From Mesorhizobium sp. (GTDB taxonomy: Bacteria > Pseudomonadota > Alphaproteobacteria > Rhizobiales > Rhizobiaceae): a DNA stretch of 64,000 bases. The position numbers and the translations under genes are program-made. Below, one piece after another: positions 43,276 through 51,817 of this stretch; positions within the stretch are counted from its first letter, which is position 1, and each line of letters opens with the position of its first letter. The stretch spans positions 213,903 through 277,902 of the forward strand of contig SAQL01000005.1 in the NCBI GenBank assembly GCA_004020645.1, given 5' to 3'. Under the pieces are notes generated by a model. It was not told the origin of the DNA. It was given only the letters and a program-made list of their open reading frames with translations, and ran no database searches.

Positions 43276-44904
43276 ATGACCGACTACATCATCGTCGGCG
43301 CCGGCCCGGCCGGCTGCGTGCTGGCCAACCGGCTGAGCGAAGATCCTTCGCATCAGGTACTGCTGCTCGAGGCCGGCGGCAAGGACTGGCACCCGCTGAT
43401 CCACATGCCGGCCGGCTTCGCCAAGATGACTAAGGGCATCGCCGCCTGGGGCTGGTCGACCGTGCCGCAAAAGCACATGAAGGACCGCGTCTTCCGGTAC
43501 ACACAGGCCAAGGTGATCGGCGGCGGCTCCTCCATCAACGCCCAGATCTACACGCGTGGCAATGCCCGCGACTACGATGCCTGGGAGAAGGAAGAGGGCC
43601 TTGCCGGCTGGGGCTATCGTGACGTGCTGCCCTATTTCAAGCGGGCCGAGAACAACCAGCGCTACGCCAACGATTTTCACGGCGACCAGGGTCCGCTCGG
43701 CGTGTCGAACCCGATTGCGCCGCTGCCGATCTGCGAGGCTTATTTCCGCGCCGGACAGGAGATGGGCATTCCCTTCAATCCGGACTTCAACGGGATAGCC
43801 CAAGAAGGCGTCGGTTATTACCAATTGACGCAGAAGGACGCGAAACGCTCCTCCGCCTCGGTCGCCTATCTCCGGCCGATCCGCGAACGCAAGAACCTGA
43901 CCGTCAGGACAGATGTGCTGGTGACGCGCATCGTCGTCGAGAAAGGCCGCGCCGTCGGTGTCGAGATCGTCGACAGGCCGGGCGGCCAGCCGACGACCCT
44001 GCGTGCCGAGCGCGAAGTCATCGTCTCGTCCGGCGCCATCGGCTCGCCGAAGCTCTTGATGCAATCGGGCATCGGCCCGGCCGATCATCTGAAGTCGGTC
44101 GGCGTGACGCCAGTCCACGACCTGCCCGGCGTCGGTTCCAACCTGCAGGACCATCTCGACCTGTTCGTCATTGCCGAATGCACCGGCGACCACACCTACG
44201 ACAACTATGCCAAGCTGCACCGGACGGTGTGGGCAGGCCTGCAATACCTGCTGCTGAAAAAAGGCCCGGTTGCCTCCAGCCTGTTCGAGACCGGCGGCTT
44301 CTGGTACGCCGACCCGACCGCCGCCTCGCCCGATATCCAGCTCCATCTCGGCCTCGGCTCCGGTATCGAGGCCGGTGTCGAAAAACTGAAAAATCCGGGC
44401 GTGACGCTGAACTCGGCCTTCCTGCGCCCGCGTTCGCGCGGCACGGTGCGGCTGAACAGCGCCGACCCGGCCGACAGCCCGCTGATCGATCCGAACTACT
44501 GGTCCGACCCCAACGATCGCGACATGTCGATCAAGGGGCTCAGACTGGCGCGCGAGATCATGCGGCAGAAGGCGCTGGCCCCCTACGTGCTGCGCGAGGT
44601 GCTGCCGGGACCGACACTCACCAGCGGCGACGAGCTGTTCGACTATGCCTGCCGCAGTTCCAAGACCGACCACCACCCTGTCGGCACCTGCCGCATGGGC
44701 CATGACGCGATGAGCGTGGTGACACCGGATCTCAGGCTGCGCGGCATCGAAGGGTTGCGCGTCTGCGACGCTTCGGTGATGCCGCGCATCCCCTCCTCCA
44801 ACACCAATGCGCCAACGATCATGGTCGGCGAAAAGGGCGCCGATCTGATCCTTGGCCGCGAGCCGCTGCCGCCGGCCGTGTTTTCCACCAACCAAGCGGC
44901 ATGA
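43276..44904 (+). CDS. GMC-family FAD oxidoreductase 2, choline-dehydrogenase-like
   Basis: 542 residues. DYIIVGAGPAGCVLANRL binds FAD, GGGSSINAQIYTRG is GMC signature 1, SSGAIGSPKLLMQSGIGP signature 2, and DHHPVGTCRMG carries the active-site histidine. Sequence is of the choline/alcohol dehydrogenase branch, unlike the sugar-type GMC upstream. Two GMC enzymes of different type in one operon are unusual and imply two separate FAD-linked oxidations. Confidence 0.9.
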   Translation: MTDYIIVGAGPAGCVLANRLSEDPSHQVLLLEAGGKDWHPLIHMPAGFAKMTKGIAAWGWSTVPQKHMKDRVFRYTQAKVIGGGSSINAQIYTRGNARDYDAWEKEEGLAGWGYRDVLPYFKRAENNQRYANDFHGDQGPLGVSNPIAPLPICEAYFRAGQEMGIPFNPDFNGIAQEGVGYYQLTQKDAKRSSASVAYLRPIRERKNLTVRTDVLVTRIVVEKGRAVGVEIVDRPGGQPTTLRAEREVIVSSGAIGSPKLLMQSGIGPADHLKSVGVTPVHDLPGVGSNLQDHLDLFVIAECTGDHTYDNYAKLHRTVWAGLQYLLLKKGPVASSLFETGGFWYADPTAASPDIQLHLGLGSGIEAGVEKLKNPGVTLNSAFLRPRSRGTVRLNSADPADSPLIDPNYWSDPNDRDMSIKGLRLAREIMRQKALAPYVLREVLPGPTLTSGDELFDYACRSSKTDHHPVGTCRMGHDAMSVVTPDLRLRGIEGLRVCDASVMPRIPSSNTNAPTIMVGEKGADLILGREPLPPAVFSTNQAA

Positions 44905-44914
44905 GATCCCAAGA

Positions 44915-45229
44915 ATGATCAGGCACTGTGTTTTCGTTCGATTCCGCAACGACGTCACCGACGACGAGCGCGCGGCAATCCATGCCGATCTCGAAGCATT
45001 GCGGTGGCTGATCGACGGTATGGGCAAGGTCGAATTCAGCGCCAACACCAGCCCAGAACCGTTCGCGCGCGGCTTCACGCACGGCTTCACCATCGACTTC
45101 CGCGATGCCGCCGCGCGCGACGCCTATCTGGTGCATGAGGCCCACAGCCGAGCCGGCGCTCGGCTGGTCGCGGCGCTTGAAGGCGGCACCGACGGGCTGA
45201 TGGTGTTCGATCTCGAGATAAGCGCTTAA
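44915..45229 (+). CDS. Dabb-family (stress-responsive A/B barrel) protein
   Basis: 104 residues beginning MIRHCVFVRF, the usual Dabb start, with GFTHGFTIDFRD and YLVHEAHS typical of the dimeric alpha-beta barrel. Members include small isomerases, cyclases and proteins of unknown role in ring or polyketide chemistry. As the last gene, 10 bases past GMC 2, it is probably a pathway enzyme. Confidence 0.8.
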   Translation: MIRHCVFVRFRNDVTDDERAAIHADLEALRWLIDGMGKVEFSANTSPEPFARGFTHGFTIDFRDAAARDAYLVHEAHSRAGARLVAALEGGTDGLMVFDLEISA

Positions 45230-45230
45230 T

Positions 45231-45333
45231 GCATGTCGCGCAAAAGTGTGCAGCGGTTTTGCGATAGCGACATGCATAAAACAACAACCTAAAGCGCGTC
45301 GCGTGAGGTCGGTCGAACGCGACGCGCTTTAGC
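45231..45333. repeat. Rhizobial palindromic intergenic element, copy 2
   Basis: A 103-bp element matching 8942-9069 without the internal hairpin insert. It fills the space between convergent genes exactly, from one base after the Dabb stop to the stop of the EamA transporter gene. The terminal stem (AAAGCGCGTCGCGT with its complement) may end transcription from both sides. Confidence 0.82.
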
Positions 45334-46179
45334 CTATCCAAGCCTCAGCGCGACGACGCCGGCAACAATGCTGAGCACGGCGGCACCCCGCCATCCCGTC
45401 ATCTTCTCGCCGAGCGCAAACACCGAGATCATCATGGCGAACAGGATCGAGGTTTCGCGCAGCGCCGCGACCGAGGCGATCGGCGCCTTAGTCATCGCCC
45501 ACATCACGATCCAGTAGGCGGCGCCGCTGAGCACGCCGGTGTACACGCCCGCCTTCCAGTCGCGCGCCAGCACCGGCAGCGCTTTTGGTCCGCGAAAGAT
45601 CAGGCACAGCACCAATGCCCATGCCGCATCACAGACGAACAGCCATGCCGCATAGCTTGAGGCGGTAGCGGCCAGCCGCGCGCCGCTGCCGTCGGAAAGC
45701 GTATAGCCGGCGATGAAGATCGAGGTGCCAAGCGCGAAGCCGACGGCGCGCAGGTTCAGCCTCTCCAGATGTGCGCCGCCGCGAAACGACAGCACCAGCG
45801 TGCCGGCTGACAACAGAACGATGCCGACAATGGCGAGCGGCGCCGGAATTTCGGCGACGATCACCATGCCGCCAAATGCAGCCAGCAGCGGTGCCGTGCC
45901 GCGCGCCAGTGGATAGGTCTGGGCGAAATCGCCGGCCTTGTAGGCGCCGATCAGGAACGTCCTGTAGCCCATGTGGAAGACCACCGAGGCGATGATGTAC
46001 GGCCACACTTCCGCTTTCGGCACCTCGACAAAAGGCAGCGCCAGAAGCGCCACGGCGCCCATGCCAAGCGTCATCAGCGTGATCGACAGGAAGCGGTCGA
46101 GATGGACCTTGACCAGCGCGTTCCAGATCGCGTGCATGGCGGCGGCAGCAAGCACTGCGAGGAAGACGGACAAGGTCAT
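45334..46179 (-). CDS. EamA-type (DMT superfamily) transporter
   Basis: 281 residues with about ten membrane segments in two repeats. The N-terminal AMHAIWNALVKV and the mid-protein LSAGTLVLSF are typical of EamA permeases that export metabolites. It starts seven bases after the stop of the EEP-hydrolase gene, so both are likely one transcript. Substrate unknown. Confidence 0.82.
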   Translation of the reverse strand: MTLSVFLAVLAAAAMHAIWNALVKVHLDRFLSITLMTLGMGAVALLALPFVEVPKAEVWPYIIASVVFHMGYRTFLIGAYKAGDFAQTYPLARGTAPLLAAFGGMVIVAEIPAPLAIVGIVLLSAGTLVLSFRGGAHLERLNLRAVGFALGTSIFIAGYTLSDGSGARLAATASSYAAWLFVCDAAWALVLCLIFRGPKALPVLARDWKAGVYTGVLSGAAYWIVMWAMTKAPIASVAALRETSILFAMMISVFALGEKMTGWRGAAVLSIVAGVVALRLG

Positions 46180-46186
46180 CGGCGGC

Positions 46187-47101
46187 TCATCCGCATCCGG
46201 TCCCTGTCGCGAACGGCGTTTCCATGTCGATGTCGACCCGCAGCGGAAAATGATCCGAAGCGACTTCGCCGGTATCGGCGCTGACCGAGCGCACGCGTCC
46301 CGCCAACATCCCGCCGACGAAGCAATGATCGAGCCGGCGCCTTGCCAGCCTGCCGTCGATGGTTTTCACATGGGTGTGGAAATCCGACGTTGGTTCGCCG
46401 GCGACGGCGGCGGCATCGACGAAACCGTCGAGATAGGCGGCACCGCGATGATAGGGCGTGCTGCCGACGATGCGCCGGTACTCGACGCTGCCTGGCTCCA
46501 TGTTGAAATCGCCCATCCAGATCGCCGCCAGCGGGTTTTCCGGCTCCGGCTGGCCATTGCTCCAGTTGCGCACGGGCTCATCGTCGGCGCCGCTCCACGG
46601 GCCGCCGTCGGACGGCGCCCGGCGATGCTCGGCGAGCAGATAGTCGATCTGCTCCAGCCGCTCTTCGGCGGCGATATGCGCGAGATGCAGCGACAGCACC
46701 CGCACCGGACCGGCAGGGGTGCGGATCATGCATTCCAGCGCTGCGTTGCGGGTGTTGAGCGGACGCACGGTGCGGCGCAGCGGCAGCGTGTGCAGCCGCG
46801 ACCAGACGATCGGCAGCTTGGACAGGACCATGGTGCCGAATTGCCGCCGCCGGTTGACGATGCGGCCGTCATGCCGCTCGCTGGCGTCCATGTCGAAGGC
46901 CGGCCCGTAAACCCAATGGTATTCGGGCAGCAGTCGCGAAAGAAGTTCCGGCTGGTCGTCCTCGTTGCTGCGCAGCCAGTGCCGCTCCACCTCCTGCAAG
47001 GCGATGATGTCGGCGCCGGCCACGACGCGTGCCGCCCGCGCGAGATCGTAGCGGCCATCGCTGCCGAAGCCGTACTGGATGTTGTAGCTGACCAGCTTCA
47101 T
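46187..47101 (-). CDS. Endonuclease/exonuclease/phosphatase (EEP) family protein
   Basis: 304 residues with no signal peptide. KLVSYNIQYG, ALQEVERHW (metal-binding Glu), LSLHLAHIAAEER, IWMGDFNMEP (Asp/Asn pair) and RRLDHCF with the closing ASDHFPL (catalytic His) give a full active site. Family members cut phosphodiesters in DNA, RNA, lipids or small molecules; the target here is open. Confidence 0.85.
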   Translation of the reverse strand: MKLVSYNIQYGFGSDGRYDLARAARVVAGADIIALQEVERHWLRSNEDDQPELLSRLLPEYHWVYGPAFDMDASERHDGRIVNRRRQFGTMVLSKLPIVWSRLHTLPLRRTVRPLNTRNAALECMIRTPAGPVRVLSLHLAHIAAEERLEQIDYLLAEHRRAPSDGGPWSGADDEPVRNWSNGQPEPENPLAAIWMGDFNMEPGSVEYRRIVGSTPYHRGAAYLDGFVDAAAVAGEPTSDFHTHVKTIDGRLARRRLDHCFVGGMLAGRVRSVSADTGEVASDHFPLRVDIDMETPFATGTGCG

Positions 47102-47225
47102 CGCTTAACCGGCTCAATTTCGTGATGGCAGTAGCCGTTTGGCGGATTGGTTGCAATGTGCAGCCGGGTGGAGAGAGCTTGGGCCAGGCAGCCGCGGCTA
47201 GAGCATCGGACCCATGTCCGCCGCT

Positions 47226-48776
47226 CTAAGTCGTCAGCGGCTGGAATCGTCCGGGCGGAGAAGCGGCCAGTTCCGACCAGTCGATTTCCTCCTCCAGACG
47301 ATGATATGCTTCGTCGCCGATCGTTCCGTCGACGCGCAGCTGTTCCAGCGCGTCACGCTGGCTCTTGATGGCATAGAGGCGCAACCTGTCGTACTCGGTC
47401 GCAGCCTGGGCGTCGTCAGGATTTTCGGCGATCACGCGCTGCGCGGTAAATTGCTCGCGGACCACGGCCGCGGCATTCGATGTCTTGCCGCTCAACACGT
47501 CCAGCGCTGCCTGCATGATGGCGACGCGCGCCTGCGCGACCTCGCGGTCGACAGTTCCGTCGGGATCGAGACGAAGCAAGCGCAGCAGCGGCTTCAGGCT
47601 GATGCCTTGCAGCACCAAGGTGCCGAGAACGACCGAGAAAGCGGCGAGCACGATCGGGTCGCGGCCGGGAAAGTCGGCCGGCAAGGCAAACGCTGCCGCA
47701 AGGGTGACCAGACCGCGCATGCCGCACCAGCCGATCAGCACGCCGCCGCGAAACGACGGGGCTTCGGCCTGCCGGTCCGCGTCACCGAAGCTGGCAAGCC
47801 ACCTCATGATCGCGCCGCACCCCAGCACCCAGATGAGACGCGAGACGATGACGACAGCCAGCACGGCCGCGGCGAAGACGAACGCTTCGACCTGCCCCTG
47901 CTCGGCAAGCCTTCCGACGATCAACCGTGCCTGAAGTCCCATCAGGACGAAGGCCAGCACGTTGAGCACGAACACCGCCGTCTCCCAGACCGAGTAGGAA
48001 CTGACGCGATTCCTGGCCGGCATGCGACGCGGCGCGGTGCGCGCGATGGTCATGGCGTAGACCACGATCGTTATGATGGCGGAGAGCCCGATCCTGTCGG
48101 CCAGGATCCAGACGCCGAACGTTCCGGCAAATTGCACCACCGTGCCACTTGCCGGATCTCTGATGCGACTGAGGGTGACGAGAGACAGCCGGCCGAGCAC
48201 ATAACCCGCGGCAAGGCTGCCGACCGTCGACAGCAGGATCATCGGAACGGCGTTGCTCAGCAGGATAGAGCCGGCAGCGGCGGAAACCGCCATGCGGTAG
48301 ATCAGGAGTGCCGTGGCGTCGTTGAGCAGGCTTTCGCCTTGCAGGATCGCGGTGACGCGGTGCGGCACCTTGAACTGTCCAAGCACGGCCGACGCCGCGA
48401 CGGCATCGGGCGGCGCCACGATCGCGCCAAGGGCAATAGCCGCAGCGATCGGCAGGCCTGCCATCGTCCAGCCGACAAGCGCCACGGCGGCAGTGGTGAA
48501 AACGACGGCGCCAAGCGCCAGCAGGACAAGCGGCAGCCTGTAGCGATTGAGATCGCGCAGCGACGTGTCGTACGCCGCGTCAAGAAGCACCGGCGCGATG
48601 AACAAGGCGAGCGCCAGTTCGGGATCGATCTCGATGGTCGGCGCAAACGGCAGGAAGGCGATGCCTGCGCCGGCCAATGCCAGCAAGGAGGGATAAGGAA
48701 CCTGGAGACGCCGCGACAACGCCGTCAGCGCGACGGCGATCAGCAGGAGAACAAGGGTCAGCTCGAAAAGTGCCAT
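47226..48776 (-). CDS. Na+/H+ antiporter, CPA1 family
   Basis: 516 residues with 11-12 membrane segments and a cytoplasmic tail from about 410. AIVAPPDAVAAS and LLNDATALLIYR are the ion-binding motifs of bacterial NhaP/NhaO-like exchangers. The tail (EQLRVDGTIGDEAYHRLEEEIDW) is typical of rhizobial members. It exchanges cations for protons for pH and salt balance. It is preceded by the tandem repeats at 48845-48960. Confidence 0.9.
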   Translation of the reverse strand: MALFELTLVLLLIAVALTALSRRLQVPYPSLLALAGAGIAFLPFAPTIEIDPELALALFIAPVLLDAAYDTSLRDLNRYRLPLVLLALGAVVFTTAAVALVGWTMAGLPIAAAIALGAIVAPPDAVAASAVLGQFKVPHRVTAILQGESLLNDATALLIYRMAVSAAAGSILLSNAVPMILLSTVGSLAAGYVLGRLSLVTLSRIRDPASGTVVQFAGTFGVWILADRIGLSAIITIVVYAMTIARTAPRRMPARNRVSSYSVWETAVFVLNVLAFVLMGLQARLIVGRLAEQGQVEAFVFAAAVLAVVIVSRLIWVLGCGAIMRWLASFGDADRQAEAPSFRGGVLIGWCGMRGLVTLAAAFALPADFPGRDPIVLAAFSVVLGTLVLQGISLKPLLRLLRLDPDGTVDREVAQARVAIMQAALDVLSGKTSNAAAVVREQFTAQRVIAENPDDAQAATEYDRLRLYAIKSQRDALEQLRVDGTIGDEAYHRLEEEIDWSELAASPPGRFQPLTT

Positions 48777-48844
48777 GCCTTATCGTAGCGGTGAAGCCGG
48801 GCGATTGGCACTGCAAAAAACGGGCACGGCTACTGCTGCTGGCG

Positions 48845-48960
48845 GATGGTGAATGGTGAATGGTGAATGGTGAATGGTGAATGGTGAATGGTCGCTTGCA
48901 GAGAAATTTCGGCTCGTAAAGTGCCTTCTTGCTATTCACTATTCACCATTCACTATTCAC
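48845..48960. repeat. Seven-base tandem repeats in two inverted blocks
   Basis: Six perfect copies of GAATGGT plus one partial (48845-48892) are separated by 39 bases from four units of C(T/C)ATTCA (48932-48959), which are roughly the complement. On RNA the blocks could form a long imperfect hairpin between the ABC ATPase stop and the antiporter start. Copy number is likely to vary between strains. Confidence 0.85.
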
Positions 48961-48967
48961 TCTTCCC

Positions 48968-50032
48968 CTAATGCAGCACCAACATGTCACCCGACGAGAA
49001 GGAAATCTCGGCCTTTTCGCCGACGGCGGGAGGCGGGGCGGCCGGGCTGTTGAACGTGTCGAGCGATACCGTGCTGCCGCCGATGCCGACGCGAACCCGG
49101 ATGACCGAGCCGAGGAAATGCACTTCGGTGATCTCGCCGGAAAGGCTCGCGTCGCGGCCGGGATGGCGGCCGAGCGAAATCGCCTCGGGCCGCAGTGCCA
49201 GCGACAGCGTGTCGCCGGACTTGGAGCCGTTTAGCTTTCCCTGCAGCGAGACCTCTTGCGAATTGACGCGCACCTTGCCCGACGCAGCGTCGGTGACGGT
49301 GCCTTCGAGCACGTTCAGCGTGCCGACGAAATTGGCGACGAACTTGGTCGCCGGCCGGTTATAGATCTCGAACGGCGTGCCGACCTGCTCGGCCTTGCCG
49401 CCATACATGACGGCGATGCGGTCGGAGATCGACAGCGCCTCTTCCTGGTCGTGGGTGACGAAGACAGTGGTGATGCCGAGCTTCTTCTGGATCGAGCGGA
49501 TTTCCTCGCGCAGCGACACGCGCACCTTGGCGTCGAGCGCCGACAACGGCTCGTCGAGCAGCAGGAGTTTCGGTTTCGGCGCAATCGCCCGCGCCAGCGC
49601 GATACGCTGCTGCTGACCGCCGGAGAGTTGATAGGGATAACGGTCGCCCATCTGCGGCAGCTTGATGAGGTCGAGCATCTCGGCAACGCGCCTGTCGGCG
49701 TCCGCCTTTGGCATGCCCGCGACCTTCAGTCCGAAGCCGATGTTCTGCGCCACGGTCAGGTTCGGAAACAGCGCATAGGCCTGGAACACCATGCCGACAT
49801 TGCGCTGGTTGGGCTTGAGCCGGGTGATGTCCTTGCCGGCCACCACGATCTTGCCGGCGCTCGGCTCCTCAAAGCCAGCGACCATGCGCAGCACCGTCGT
49901 CTTGCCGCAACCCGACGGCCCGAGGAACGAGACGAATTCGCCCGGCTCGACGTCGAGATTGAAGTCCTGGACGACGGTGGTGGCGCCGAAGGCTTTTCGC
50001 ACCTGCTGGATGGAGAGGAATGGCTCGGCCAT
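48968..50032 (-). CDS. ABC transporter ATPase, PotA/FbpC-like
   Basis: 354 residues from ATG 50032 (MAEPFLSIQQV). Walker A GPSGCGKTT, signature LSGGQQQRIALARA, Walker B LLLLDEPLSALD and the switch VTHDQEEA are all present, with a TOBE domain in the last 110 residues. It powers the importer encoded by the three upstream genes. Confidence 0.92.
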   Translation of the reverse strand: MAEPFLSIQQVRKAFGATTVVQDFNLDVEPGEFVSFLGPSGCGKTTVLRMVAGFEEPSAGKIVVAGKDITRLKPNQRNVGMVFQAYALFPNLTVAQNIGFGLKVAGMPKADADRRVAEMLDLIKLPQMGDRYPYQLSGGQQQRIALARAIAPKPKLLLLDEPLSALDAKVRVSLREEIRSIQKKLGITTVFVTHDQEEALSISDRIAVMYGGKAEQVGTPFEIYNRPATKFVANFVGTLNVLEGTVTDAASGKVRVNSQEVSLQGKLNGSKSGDTLSLALRPEAISLGRHPGRDASLSGEITEVHFLGSVIRVRVGIGGSTVSLDTFNSPAAPPPAVGEKAEISFSSGDMLVLH

Positions 50033-50060
50033 GGCTTTTCTTTCGGTCAGTACTTTTCGA

Positions 50061-50855
50061 TCAGTTTGGCCGGTTCGCCGATCGTGGCGCAAAACGCGAC
50101 AGGATCTGGATCAGCGACATGCAGCCCCAGGTGATGGCGAACGAAATGAGCGCCAGTGCCGACGGCTCATAGGCACTGTTGGCGCCGATGTTCTGCAGAT
50201 AGGGGCCGAAAGCCGGGCGATTCAGCAGCGACGCCATGGTGAACTCGCCGATGACGATGGCAAAACTCAGGAACGCGCCGGATAAGACAGCGATCAGTAC
50301 GTTCGGCAGGATGATGCGGGCGATGATGGTGGTCCAGCCGGCGCCGAGGATTTGTGCGGCTTCGGTGAGCGTTCTGACGTCGATGGTCCTGAGACCGGTA
50401 TCGACCGCCCGGTACATATAAGGCAGCGCCAGCACTGCATAGCCGATGACCAGCAGAGCATCGGTGCCACGCGCTGTCGCCAGAAAAGGCAACGTCGAAT
50501 TCGAACCGAACATTCTGATGTAGCCGAAGACGATGACGATAGCGGGGATAACCAGCGGCAGCAGCGTGATGAACTCTACGACCGGCCGCAGATGCGGTAG
50601 CCGCAGCCGTATCCAGTAGGCCGTCGGGACAACGAGGAGCACGCCCAAAAGGATGGTGAAGATCGCCACAACGACGGAATAGGTAAATGTCGCCTGGAAA
50701 TTCGGATCTTCGAAGACCGAGCGGTAGGCGTCAAAGGAGTATTCCCCTCGCCGCTTACGCAAGGAGAATTCAAAGGTCGCCACAAGCGGCAGGACAAAAT
50801 AAGTGGTTCCCACGCCAAAAACGAGCCAGGCCCAAAAACGGCTGCCTTGCTTCAT
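50061..50855 (-). CDS. ABC importer permease, PotC-like
   Basis: 264 residues with six membrane segments. The EAA loop TEAAQILGAGWTTIIARIILP is typical of the second permease of polyamine/ferric/thiamine-type importers. The ATG at 50855 overlaps the stop of the first permease as ATGA; a longer in-frame extension lies inside that gene and is rejected. Confidence 0.9.
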   Translation of the reverse strand: MKQGSRFWAWLVFGVGTTYFVLPLVATFEFSLRKRRGEYSFDAYRSVFEDPNFQATFTYSVVVAIFTILLGVLLVVPTAYWIRLRLPHLRPVVEFITLLPLVIPAIVIVFGYIRMFGSNSTLPFLATARGTDALLVIGYAVLALPYMYRAVDTGLRTIDVRTLTEAAQILGAGWTTIIARIILPNVLIAVLSGAFLSFAIVIGEFTMASLLNRPAFGPYLQNIGANSAYEPSALALISFAITWGCMSLIQILSRFAPRSANRPN

Positions 50856-51760
50856 TTCAGCCACCGTTCGGCTCGCCGTTGGAACAAGATATAGAAGAGA
50901 TTGGCCAGACCGGTAATGACGATCATGCCGAATGCAAGCGCATAACCTAGATTCGGATTGTAAAGCACGTCGCCGCGAATCTGCGCGAACAGCTGGATTG
51001 GCACGATGTTGAGTGACGGCCCCGTCAGTGCATAGGCCGTTGCGACCGCTCCGAACGCGTTGGCAAAGAGGAGGACCGTCGTACCGAGAAAACTCGGCCA
51101 TAATACCGGGATGACCACCATGCGCCAATATTGCCAATTGGTTGCGCCGAGCGTCGCGGCAGCTTCGCCCCATTCCTTCTTCAACCCATCGACCGCCGGC
51201 GTGATGATGACGATCATCAACGGAATCTGGAAATAGAGGTAAGTGAGGATCAGGCCCCAAAACGAAAAGATACTGAAGCCGAGCGAATAAATGTTAATGC
51301 CGAAAATGTCTCGCAACAGGATCGTCGCCACTCCGAGCCGACCTAGCGTCGCGATAAACGAGAATGCCAGCGGTACGCCGGCAAAATTCGAGGCGACGCC
51401 CGAGAAGGTCAAGGTTGCCGAGCGTAACCACGGCGGCAAGCCTCCGCGAACCACTGCCACGGCCATTGCCAGGCCGATCAAGGCGCCAAGGACCGCAGAG
51501 ACAAAGCTGATCTGAATGGATACCCAATAGGCCGCCGCGAGCTTTGGTTGCGACAACGCTATGATGTTGTCGAACGTATAGTCGCCGGCTGCATTTTTGA
51601 ACGCGCCCGCGATCAGCCCTACCGTAGGCAAGATCAAAAAGACCAGCGCGAAAATGAAGAATGGAGTTACGCCTAACCAATGCAGTGGCAGCCGAAGGCG
51701 GCTGATCTCCGGCGCGCCAGGACTGACGCTGGCTGTCTGGGACATTGTGGAGTCTGCCAT
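50852..51760 (-). CDS. ABC importer permease, PotB-like
   Basis: 302 residues with six membrane segments and a long N-terminal cytoplasmic lead. The EAA loop region is GEAAATLGATNWQYWRMVVIPV. It follows the binding-protein gene after 57 bases and is coupled to the second permease by ATGA. Confidence 0.9.
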   Translation of the reverse strand: MADSTMSQTASVSPGAPEISRLRLPLHWLGVTPFFIFALVFLILPTVGLIAGAFKNAAGDYTFDNIIALSQPKLAAAYWVSIQISFVSAVLGALIGLAMAVAVVRGGLPPWLRSATLTFSGVASNFAGVPLAFSFIATLGRLGVATILLRDIFGINIYSLGFSIFSFWGLILTYLYFQIPLMIVIITPAVDGLKKEWGEAAATLGATNWQYWRMVVIPVLWPSFLGTTVLLFANAFGAVATAYALTGPSLNIVPIQLFAQIRGDVLYNPNLGYALAFGMIVITGLANLFYILFQRRAERWLK

Positions 51761-51817
51761 GGACTTCCCGAAGTTGGCATAAGGCGCCGGGCGGCGAACC
51801 GCCCGGCGCCCTATGAA

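Noticed and set aside
42475..45093. 872-codon open frame on the minus strand
   Set aside because: Antisense to an SDR, a GMC oxidoreductase and the Dabb gene; a high-GC shadow without ribosome site or domain.
47214..48788. 524-codon open frame on the plus strand
   Set aside because: Antisense to the antiporter; composition (Gln/Arg/His/Asp-rich) is that of a reverse-strand shadow of a membrane protein.
48845..48960. Possible CRISPR-like array
   Set aside because: Units are seven bases with no spacers and no cas genes; these are simple tandem repeats.
50856..51260. N-terminal extension of the PotC-like permease
   Set aside because: It lies inside the first permease gene and is not permease-like; the ATG at 50855 with ATGA overlap is the natural start.
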